NCBI GenBank assembly: GCA_030638385.1
Contig: DAOWES010000231.1
Span: 1 to 6,858 of the forward strand
From: Candidatus Cloacimonadota bacterium
GTDB lineage: Bacteria; Cloacimonadota; Cloacimonadia; Cloacimonadales; TCS61
DNA: 6,858 nucleotides
Reading direction: 5' to 3'
In this document: one piece after another, positions 1 through 5,925 of the stretch
Position numbering within the stretch: position 1 is the first letter of the stretch
Layout of the letters: each line of letters opens with the position of its first letter
Made by a program: the position numbers and the translations under genes
The notes under the pieces: generated by a model
Seen by the model: the letters and a program-made list of their open reading frames with translations, nothing else
What the model was told of the DNA's origin: nothing
The model's database searches: none

Positions 1-1259
1 GAGATAAAGTTATGATTTTCTACTCGGGTAATTAATTTGAGGCTTTTAAACGTGTAATTCGGATACAAAACAGCGATAAATCTTAACGCGATGAGATCAA
101 ATAATCGTTTTTCATCGGTGGAAAGTATATTCAAATCTGCTCTTTGTTCGGTGGGGATAATAGCATGATGATCAGATACTTTAGCATCATTTACCAAACG
201 CTTGGTTGTTTGAAGTGGTTTGGAAAGTAAGGGCTTCACCAAATCCTGATACGTTCCGAAGTTTAATTGCTTTAATCTTGTGGGCAAAGTCTCCACCATG
301 TCGGAAGTGATATAACGTGAATCTGTACGGGGGTATGTGACAATTTTATGGCGTTCATAAAGATTTTGTAAAACGGAAAGGGTGTGTTTGGCACTGAAAC
401 CAAATTTACGATTGGCATCACGTTGTAGCTCTGTAAGATCATAAGCTAATGGGGGGAGCTCTTTTTTGTTTTCCTCCTCCAGAACAGAGATTATTCCGGT
501 TTTGCCTTCGATCTGTTTAACTATCTCATTTGCTTTATTGGGGGCAAATATTCTGGTAGAACCGGATTCATTTTGCCAGTTTCCAAAATAGTTCCCAAAA
601 TCTACCTTTATAGTACTATAGCTTTTGGGTGTGAAATTTCGGATATTGTTTTCTCTTTCTGTGATCATCGCCAAAGTGGGCGTTTGTACGCGTCCTGCGT
701 TTAATTGAGCATTAAATTTGCAGGTAAGTGTTCGTGTTACATTCAAGCCGATTATCCAATCTGCTTCGGCTCGGCAAACAGCTGCTTTAAATAATGGCTC
801 ATAAAGTTTGGCTGGTTTGAGATTTCTAAATCCTGCCAAAATGGCTTTATTTGTTTGGGAAGAAATCCACAGTCTTTTTACCGGCTTTTTCTTCCAACCT
901 GCTTTCTTCATTATCCAACGAGCTACCAATTCTCCTTCTCGACCCGCATCTGTGGCAATGATAAGCTCATTAATGTCATCGCGTTTGAATAGCTTTTTTA
1001 TAACCTGCAGTTGCTTGGAAGTTTTGCGTATTGTTTTTAACTTCATCTTTTCGGGAAGCATGGGAAGGTAATCTAAATTCCAATGACCCCATCTTTTTTC
1101 ATAATCAGCCGGTTCCGCTAGAGTAACAAGATGGCCCAAAGCCCAAGTTACAATATAATCTTTGCCTTCGATAAATCCATTCGATCGGCTGTGGCAGTTT
1201 AGGACTTTTGCGAGATCGCGGCCTACACTTGGTTTTTCTGCTAATACTATTGATTTCAT
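1..1259 (-). CDS. topB: DNA topoisomerase III (type IA), 3' end outside window
   Basis: This enzyme cuts and rejoins one DNA strand to relax negative supercoils and to decatenate replication or recombination intermediates. The frame stays open from an ATG at 1259 to the left edge, giving 419 codons of a protein usually near 700 residues. The N-terminus (SIVLAEKPSVGRDLA) is the start of the TOPRIM domain, with the catalytic Glu at residue 8. The acidic motif TDAGREGELVARWI begins near residue 103. The active-site tyrosine is Y309 in VTYPRTDSRYI (codon at 333-335), followed by VNDAKVSDHHAIIPTEQ. The motif order and wording match Bacillus-type TopB as I remember it, including Gly where E. coli Top3 has the second Asp of the DxD pair. 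The ATG has AGGA at 1266-1269, 6 nt upstream. The missing part should hold the rest of the cleavage domain and any C-terminal zinc region. The family call is secure. Confidence 0.96.
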   Translation of the reverse strand, partial: MKSIVLAEKPSVGRDLAKVLNCHSRSNGFIEGKDYIVTWALGHLVTLAEPADYEKRWGHWNLDYLPMLPEKMKLKTIRKTSKQLQVIKKLFKRDDINELIIATDAGREGELVARWIMKKAGWKKKPVKRLWISSQTNKAILAGFRNLKPAKLYEPLFKAAVCRAEADWIIGLNVTRTLTCKFNAQLNAGRVQTPTLAMITERENNIRNFTPKSYSTIKVDFGNYFGNWQNESGSTRIFAPNKANEIVKQIEGKTGIISVLEEENKKELPPLAYDLTELQRDANRKFGFSAKHTLSVLQNLYERHKIVTYPRTDSRYITSDMVETLPTRLKQLNFGTYQDLVKPLLSKPLQTTKRLVNDAKVSDHHAIIPTEQRADLNILSTDEKRLFDLIALRFIAVLYPNYTFKSLKLITRVENHNFI

Positions 1260-1312
1260 AATTGTTCCTATTAAATTCTAATTTTGACTAGTTTGTGAAA
1301 AGTACAAAATTC

Positions 1313-1341
1313 ATTATACTAAGTCGCTGAATCGAAGTATC
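1313..1341 (-). promoter_or_regulatory. Candidate sigma70-like promoter for topB
   Basis: A perfect TATAAT reads on the minus strand at 1318 to 1313. The sequence 17 bp upstream (GATACT, 1341 to 1336) is only a poor -35 match. A start about 7 nt downstream would give a leader of roughly 47 nt before the topB ATG at 1259. The 291-bp gap after meaB makes a separate topB promoter reasonable. The DNA is AT-rich, so a lone -10 match could be chance. Confidence 0.35.
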
Positions 1342-1538
1342 TACTTATTGAGATAAAAGATCTTTCCCCGATAAATCGAGGTTCAAGATGACATTATTCA
1401 TTGAGTTTTGTTTTTTTATGAACTCGTTAATGTTACATTTTCTAAATTGTAATTCCAACCAAAAGATAGAAAAGAAGGTTTGTTGCAGGGTGAAAACGAA
1501 ATTCACAAACACTCAATCTAATATATGAGCTCTTTTCT

Positions 1539-1564
1539 ATCAGCCTATTTCTACTTAGGCTGAT
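1539..1564 (-). other. Hairpin overlapping the meaB stop codon
   Basis: ATCAGCCTA (1539-1547) and TAGGCTGAT (1556-1564) form a perfect 9-bp stem around an 8-nt loop. The meaB stop (1551-1553) lies in the loop. In the meaB direction the stem is followed by AGAAAAGAGC, not a U-tract, so it is not a standard intrinsic terminator. It could protect the mRNA 3' end or contribute to termination. The plus-strand side is richer in T, but I see no plus-strand gene for it to end. Confidence 0.3.
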
Positions 1565-2678
1565 TTCGGTTTTCAAATAGATCTAATAATTTTAAGGCGG
1601 CAGTTGTGGGAGGCATTTCCCCTTTTGCGACAGCTTTTTCGATGGACGGGAGTTTATGCAGAATTTCCGGGTTATGATAAAATAATGTTTCTAAATGTTC
1701 TTTAATCATCGCATGAACCCATTCCAACATTTGATCTTGTCGGCGAGCTTCGAACACGCCATTTTCTTTTACTTTCTCACAAAAAGTTAAAATGCGTGTC
1801 CAAACATTTGCTACGCCATCACCATTGATGGCAGAAGCTGTGTGAACTTCCGGATGCCAACCACGTGTAGGGCTTTTGAGATAATGCAAAGCCCGGCTGA
1901 ACTCTTCTTTGGCAACTTGAGCCCGATGGATATTATCGCCATCTGCCTTATTGATGAGAATTGCATCGGCGAGTTCAATTACACCTTTTTTGATACCTTG
2001 CAATTCATCTCCGGCCCCGGCAATTTTGAGAAGTAAGAAAAAATCAACCATTGAACGCACAGTAATTTCATTTTGGCCTACGCCTACAGTTTCCACCAAA
2101 ATAATATCATAACCGGCAGCTTCGCAGATGAGAATTGTCTCTCTGGTTTTTCTGGTTACACCACCCAAAGTCCCGCTGGAAGGGGATGGTCTGATGAAAC
2201 AATTATTGTTACGAGACAGATTTTCCATTCTAGTCTTATCGCCCAAAATACTGCCTTTAGTTACACTACTACTTGGGTCAATTGCTAGCACCGCCAATTT
2301 ATGACCTTGATCCATCAATTGACATCCCAATGCTTCGATGAAAGTACTCTTACCGGCTCCGGGAACACCTGTAATTCCTACCCGAATAGAATTTCCGGTG
2401 TAGGGAAGTAGCTGTTTGAGAACTTCTTGTGCAATTTTCAAATGTTTAACGGAATTGCTTTCGATAAGTGTAATGGCACGAGCGATGATGGTGCGATCTT
2501 TGTTTAACACACCTTGCACATAATCATCAATTGTTAATGTTCTTCGTTTGATTTTTTTCATATTATTCTCGTTAGAACAAACGTTTTCTACCTTTTTTTC
2601 TACACCCTTCATTACCGAAGTTGTAAATTCTTTGCCAGCATTTTTAGGAACCCAATCCGGGCGTTTTTTATCTTCCAT
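1551..2678 (-). CDS. meaB: MeaB/ArgK-family P-loop GTPase, methylmalonyl-CoA mutase chaperone
   Basis: In this family (G3E SIMIBI class) the GTPase guards adenosylcobalamin-dependent methylmalonyl-CoA mutase, gating cofactor loading and protecting it from inactivation. The 375 residues show all the expected motifs: Walker A GVPGAGKS at 104-111, the Mg/switch region DPSSS at 134-138, the conserved SILGDKTRM at 143-151, the switch II region ETVGVGQNE at 196-204, guanine-specificity NKAD at 243-246 and a G5-like SA at 282-283. The C-terminal helical part (about 300-370) fits the family dimerisation arm. About 40 residues precede the usual core; they include a second ATG at residue 40 (MKKIKRR) with a weaker upstream GAG. 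I keep the first ATG because GAGG lies 4 nt before it, although that spacing is short. No mutase or epimerase gene is in this window, so the partner must be elsewhere. A related client such as isobutyryl-CoA mutase cannot be excluded. Confidence 0.94.
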   Translation of the reverse strand: MEDKKRPDWVPKNAGKEFTTSVMKGVEKKVENVCSNENNMKKIKRRTLTIDDYVQGVLNKDRTIIARAITLIESNSVKHLKIAQEVLKQLLPYTGNSIRVGITGVPGAGKSTFIEALGCQLMDQGHKLAVLAIDPSSSVTKGSILGDKTRMENLSRNNNCFIRPSPSSGTLGGVTRKTRETILICEAAGYDIILVETVGVGQNEITVRSMVDFFLLLKIAGAGDELQGIKKGVIELADAILINKADGDNIHRAQVAKEEFSRALHYLKSPTRGWHPEVHTASAINGDGVANVWTRILTFCEKVKENGVFEARRQDQMLEWVHAMIKEHLETLFYHNPEILHKLPSIEKAVAKGEMPPTTAALKLLDLFENRNQPK

Positions 2679-2710
2679 AAGTCCTCATAAATTTTGTTTT
2701 CAGATAATTG

Positions 2711-2737
2711 AATTTATATATCAGGGAAATGTGTCAA
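2711..2737 (-). promoter_or_regulatory. Candidate promoter for meaB
   Basis: A perfect -35 hexamer, TTGACA, reads on the minus strand at 2737 to 2732. Downstream is TAAATT (2716 to 2711) at a 15-bp spacer, overlapping TATAAA (2718 to 2713) at 13 bp. Both spacers are shorter than the usual 16-18 bp, which lowers confidence. It lies about 30 nt before the meaB ATG and directly downstream of hairpin repeat copy 1. This would let meaB be transcribed independently of the preceding gene. Confidence 0.35.
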
Positions 2738-2745
2738 TAAAAAAG

Positions 2746-2789
2746 GGATATTCCAAACGAAGGCGACAATGTCTATTGTCGCCTTCGTT
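2746..2789 (-). repeat. Palindromic hairpin repeat, copy 1
   Basis: A perfect 15-bp stem (2756-2770 with 2775-2789, arm AACGAAGGCGACAAT) closes a 4-nt loop (GTCT on the plus strand). The part shared with copy 2 spans 2746-2786 (41 bp, 36 identical): GGAT, two variable bases, TCCAAACGAAGGCGACAAT, a mostly variable loop, then ATTGTCGCCTTC. It starts 17 nt after the stop of the barrel-like gene, where it may end or stabilise the transcript. In that direction the nearest T-run (CCCTTTTTTA) is about 10 nt past the stem, so it is an imperfect intrinsic terminator. The identical bases outside the stem suggest a dispersed repeat family rather than two independent terminators. Confidence 0.8.
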
Positions 2790-2805
2790 GATTTGATTTA
2801 TTTAT

Positions 2806-4410
2806 CTAAAAAAGAAAATAGGTTACCCCAACCGAAAAGTTTGCTTCTGAACTATTATTTTTAAAATCTGAATATTTGTTCTTTTCCCAACTATCACAAT
2901 ATTCGGCGCTTAAGTTGTATGAGATTCTGGCATTGATTCTTAATTGAGGTGAAAAGTAGTAATATGTATTCGCTTGCAGCTTAAGCCCCAATGTTTTTTC
3001 TTCATACTCTTCCCAAGTATTCTCAACATTATTTTCAATATCCCCTTCTATTTGATAATAATAGCCATGAGCTGAAAGTATTATATCGGTACGATTAGTA
3101 GGATACCAGCTGAATAAATATGCTGATTCTAACAATAGCTGATTTCTTTTGGCATAATTGATTTTATCGTAGCTCTCATAGATAGAGTCATTCACAGACT
3201 CTTCATATTCAACGTTATTTTCATAATCTAATTTGGAATAGGATAATATAGAGTGATAATTTGTTTGAACATTAATGCCGTATGAAAGATGCTTTTCGTA
3301 AGCTAGAAATACATAAGGGGTTAGTCTTTTGCTATCGGTTAGGTAATCTCTTTTTAAATTTTCAATTGATAAAGGTCCTTTATAAATTTTTTTAAATCCG
3401 AGCTCATTTTTTTTATAGTAATGTTTATTGAAAATATATCCACCTCCAGCTTTAAACATTTGTCCACATTCTCTTGATGTTCTAAAAATACCTCTATTTC
3501 TGAAATAGACGTTATTGGATTTATTATAGTAGAAATTATCAAAGAGCACAGCAATGTACGTCGAATTAAGATCTATGATTAAATTTTTGTTTATAAAAAA
3601 ATCATTCAACTGTTCAATTTCATATTTTCGTTTAAGCCGTATATCAAAAAAGGTTTCATTATTTATGGTTATCATCAGATCGGCTAGTTCTTTTATCTCT
3701 TTATTGGTTGGTTCTCTTTTTAGTAGTTTATTATCCTGTAAATCTTGTAATAAGTAGATCGCAGAGCGTAAATAGTTTATATCTTCAACTCTACCAAAAC
3801 CCAAAGCAAATTCTGTATCTATCAAATAGTTATGTGAATTAGAGTTTATGTCATAATCGTCATCCTCTTCAGATTCTTTTTCTGACTTTACTTCTATAGT
3901 TTCATCATGTTTGCTAAGAGAACTATTTGTATAAAGATTTGATTCAAAGAAGAGAGAGCTATTGGCTAAATAAAACCTGTTGATAGAATCAAAATTAAAA
4001 TAAATGGTATAATTTAATAGATCGCTTTCCATATTCTCTTTTTCTAGAAGAGTGTCTTCGACTTCATTTTCTTCGGAATAACTTGTTGTTCTATAGCTTA
4101 AAGATGGTCTGATATTTAAGTAATGATATCTTTTTTTTAGTTTCATCTCTAATCTATAATTGAAATTAAGATAAATACGACTCATTAAATCAGTTGATTC
4201 ATTAAGCGCTTGAGTTTCTTCAGTATCTTCCTCAATTGTTCTTTCTCTAGAAACATTACTTTGAGACAGATTTGAATTGATCTTAAACTTTAAGGTGTGT
4301 TGATATAAGTTTGGTGCTTGATAGTCATTTAAGTCATAATCCACTTTTTGTGAGAATAAATTGATCGAAGCACTAAAAATAATGAGCATTGCTAATAAAA
4401 TCTTTTTCAT
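2806..4410 (-). CDS. Predicted outer-membrane beta-barrel-like protein, function unknown
   Basis: I do not recognise a named family. Residues 1-20 look like a Sec signal peptide: MKK, a hydrophobic stretch LLAMLIIFSASINLF, and probable cleavage near S20/Q21. Many short segments alternate polar with aromatic or hydrophobic residues, for example 96-107, 372-392, 424-436 and 473-500. The protein ends in SVGVTYFLF, with a terminal Phe as in BAM-inserted barrels. Between about 205 and 285 the pattern changes to a likely helical block beginning GFGRVEDINYLRSAIYLL and containing TFFDIRLKRKYEIEQLNDFF. I recall similar blocks in large uncharacterised Bacteroidota outer-membrane proteins, but cannot name the family. 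Acidic clusters (57-75, 113-131, 169-187, 397-415, 456-472) could be surface loops. AGGAGG at 4418-4423, 7 nt before the ATG, is the strongest ribosome binding site in the window. The gene stands alone between two copies of a hairpin repeat and looks more AT-rich than its neighbours. A barrel is inferred; a secreted beta-rich protein is the alternative. Confidence 0.75.
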   Translation of the reverse strand: MKKILLAMLIIFSASINLFSQKVDYDLNDYQAPNLYQHTLKFKINSNLSQSNVSRERTIEEDTEETQALNESTDLMSRIYLNFNYRLEMKLKKRYHYLNIRPSLSYRTTSYSEENEVEDTLLEKENMESDLLNYTIYFNFDSINRFYLANSSLFFESNLYTNSSLSKHDETIEVKSEKESEEDDDYDINSNSHNYLIDTEFALGFGRVEDINYLRSAIYLLQDLQDNKLLKREPTNKEIKELADLMITINNETFFDIRLKRKYEIEQLNDFFINKNLIIDLNSTYIAVLFDNFYYNKSNNVYFRNRGIFRTSRECGQMFKAGGGYIFNKHYYKKNELGFKKIYKGPLSIENLKRDYLTDSKRLTPYVFLAYEKHLSYGINVQTNYHSILSYSKLDYENNVEYEESVNDSIYESYDKINYAKRNQLLLESAYLFSWYPTNRTDIILSAHGYYYQIEGDIENNVENTWEEYEEKTLGLKLQANTYYYFSPQLRINARISYNLSAEYCDSWEKNKYSDFKNNSSEANFSVGVTYFLF

Positions 4411-4527
4411 ATTAATTCCTCCTCTTGAAAATATTTAAAAAAGTTAGCAAAGAAATAAATTTGATTTTGTTGAATTAACGTCAATGGAAATCTGTTGCAA
4501 GGGCTTGTCGCAAGTTACTTATTTCTC

Positions 4528-4568
4528 GGATGATCCAAACGAAGGCGACAATAGCCATTGTCGCCTTC
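4528..4568 (-). repeat. Palindromic hairpin repeat, copy 2
   Basis: A perfect 12-bp stem (GAAGGCGACAAT at 4541-4552 with ATTGTCGCCTTC at 4557-4568) closes the loop AGCC. It matches copy 1 at 36 of 41 positions in the same orientation, 1782 bp away; the differences are two bases in the GGATnnTCC flank and three in the loop. It lies 39 nt after the stop of the FAD-subunit gene and about 120 nt before the start of the barrel-like gene. In the direction of transcription no U-tract follows (GTTTGGATCATCC), so a simple intrinsic terminator is doubtful. It may still separate the hydroxylase operon from the next gene. Confidence 0.8.
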
Positions 4569-4607
4569 TCATTTATATTTTTACATTTCCGCCAAATTTT
4601 TATGTAC

Positions 4608-5441
4608 TCATTCAACAAACGTCCTTATCAGATTTAAACAAACACTAAAACGATATTCCTTTTCAGAGCGTAAATCGCTTATGGGAGTAATTTCTTTTGC
4701 GAGGATTGTTTTAAGCTTTTCCAAATTGATTTGTTGTTTGGTTTTTCCCGTGAGGTATGCTTCCAGTTGCGGAAGGCGTCGGGCATATTCGTTCAAACTA
4801 CCAACTGCTAAATTAATTTGTTCGATTTTGCCATGAGTAATTTTCATGAGCCCGGCAAGAGTTACTTTGGCAATAGTGAGGGTTTTTCTGGCTCCTACTT
4901 TTTGGTAAAAAGTGCTAACATCAGTTAAAGCATCTCTATTTATTCGGATCTCTTTGATCACTTCACCTTTATTCAATTTATTTTGTTTGTAACCGTGGTA
5001 GAAGTCGTTGATATTTATTTGGTGGCTTCCTGCTTTTCCGGCAATTATTAAATTGGCATCAAGAATCATCAGAAGTGGCATGATATCGGCAGTTGGAGAA
5101 CCATTGGCAATATTTCCGCCGATTGTGGCAGAAGTTTGAATAAGTGGAGAAGCGAAATTTTGAAGATTGTCAGATAATAGAGGTAAATGTTTTTTCACAA
5201 GAGAGGAGTTTATGAGTTCTCTAAATGTGGTGAGTGCGCCGAAAACAATTTGGTCATTTTCTTGGTAAATACCTTTAAGCTCCGGTAAGTTATTTATGAA
5301 TATGATATTAGCTTCGGAGAGCAGATTGTTTTTGATTTGCACATTTATATCTGTTCCACCGGCTAGGAAATATATATTTTTTTTAATTTTAGCTGTTATC
5401 TCAAAAAAATCATTTAGATTAGCTGGTTTGAAGAATTTCAT
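4608..5441 (-). CDS. FAD-binding subunit of a molybdenum hydroxylase (xanthine dehydrogenase family)
   Basis: This subunit takes electrons from the iron-sulfur partner through FAD and passes them to NAD or another acceptor. The ATG at 5441 gives 277 residues, a usual length for stand-alone subunits (XdhB/CoxM type). LAGGTD at 26-31 and ATIGGNIANGSPTADIMPLL at about 105-124 are the two FAD-binding loops. QKVGARKTLTIAKV (about 180-193) and the C-terminal DLRSEKEYRFSVCLNLI are also typical. There is no cysteine-rich insert like that of 4-hydroxybenzoyl-CoA reductase. Two ATGs are adjacent, at 5444 and 5441. I prefer 5441 because AGGAG (5448-5452) lies 6 nt before it but only 3 nt before 5444; the longer form adds one Met. 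That ribosome binding site overlaps the stop codon of the upstream [2Fe-2S] gene, which suggests translational coupling. The substrate cannot be read from this subunit. Confidence 0.93.
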   Translation of the reverse strand: MKFFKPANLNDFFEITAKIKKNIYFLAGGTDINVQIKNNLLSEANIIFINNLPELKGIYQENDQIVFGALTTFRELINSSLVKKHLPLLSDNLQNFASPLIQTSATIGGNIANGSPTADIMPLLMILDANLIIAGKAGSHQININDFYHGYKQNKLNKGEVIKEIRINRDALTDVSTFYQKVGARKTLTIAKVTLAGLMKITHGKIEQINLAVGSLNEYARRLPQLEAYLTGKTKQQINLEKLKTILAKEITPISDLRSEKEYRFSVCLNLIRTFVE

Positions 5442-5450
5442 CATCCTCTC

Positions 5451-5909
5451 CTATTTTCTTTTACAGGCTAGTAAAACAGAATCAAAAATTTTCTGATATC
5501 CTGTGCAGCGGCAAATATTTCCCGAAAGTGCTGTTTTAATTTTTTCCAAATCTTCATCTCCATCTGTTTGCAGATAATAGTATGAGGATACTAAAAATCC
5601 TGGAAAACAAAAGCCACATTGAACAGCATTTGTCTCATCAAAGCATTCTATGAGGAGTTTGCCATCTTCTTCTAAAGCGATCCCTTCTACTGTAAGTACT
5701 TCTTTGCCTTCTGCGTGAATCGCATTGGTGATGCAACTGGTAATTGGTTTTCCATCCAAAAGAACAGTGCAAGTTCCGCATTCACCTTCACCACATCCCT
5801 CTTTAGAACCCATTAAACCAAAATTTTCTCTTAAAACGTCTAACAAGCGTTTCATGGGATCAACATCAATAGTTACTGCTTTTTTATTTAGGATAAATTT
5901 AATTTCCAT
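5451..5909 (-). CDS. [2Fe-2S] iron-sulfur subunit of a molybdenum hydroxylase
   Basis: This small subunit carries electrons from the molybdenum site to FAD through two [2Fe-2S] clusters. Its 152 residues fit the XdhC/CoxS type. The ferredoxin-like N-terminal domain has C39, C44, C47 and C59 (GCGEGECGTCTVLLDG and TSC). The helical C-terminal domain has C98 and C101 (QCGFCFPG) plus C133 and C135 (GNICRCTGYQ). All eight ligands are present, so both clusters should form. Residue 102 is Phe where QCGxCTPG is more common; Phe does occur there in relatives as far as I recall. The ATG at 5909 has GGAG at 5917-5920, 7 nt upstream. The gene starts 16 nt after the Mo-subunit stop and ends 9 nt before the preferred FAD-subunit start, so the three are co-transcribed. 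The family is secure; the substrate class (purine, nicotinate, aldehyde, CO-like) is open. Confidence 0.95.
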   Translation of the reverse strand: MEIKFILNKKAVTIDVDPMKRLLDVLRENFGLMGSKEGCGEGECGTCTVLLDGKPITSCITNAIHAEGKEVLTVEGIALEEDGKLLIECFDETNAVQCGFCFPGFLVSSYYYLQTDGDEDLEKIKTALSGNICRCTGYQKIFDSVLLACKRK

Positions 5910-5925
5910 TGCTTTTCTCCATCAT

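Noticed and set aside
808..1071. Plus-strand frame of 87 codons opposite topB
   Set aside because: It lies antisense to a region encoding conserved topoisomerase motifs and has no family features. The other plus-strand frames opposite meaB, the barrel-like gene and the hydroxylase genes were dropped for the same reason.
1418..1528. Plus-strand 36-codon reading frame in the topB-meaB gap
   Set aside because: No ribosome binding site (the ATG follows a T-run), unremarkable composition and no recognisable motif; expected by chance in AT-rich DNA.
2746..2789. CRISPR repeat
   Set aside because: Only two copies are present, 1.8 kb apart with a coding gene between them, and there is no regular spacer array or cas gene.
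3354..3554. Second minus-strand frame of 66 codons inside the barrel-like gene
   Set aside because: It overlaps the larger frame completely and has no ribosome binding site or motif; the larger frame has a signal peptide and the best ribosome binding site in the window.
4456..4484. Possible promoter for the barrel-like gene (TTGACG at 4479-4484 on the minus strand)
   Set aside because: At 16-18 bp spacing the -10 region (AATTTA/ATTTAT) matches the consensus poorly, and I see no Bacteroidota-type TAnnTTTG at a suitable distance.
2746..4568. Insertion sequence or composite transposon bounded by the hairpin repeats
   Set aside because: The enclosed gene has no transposase or recombinase features and encodes an apparently exported protein; no target-site duplication was identified.
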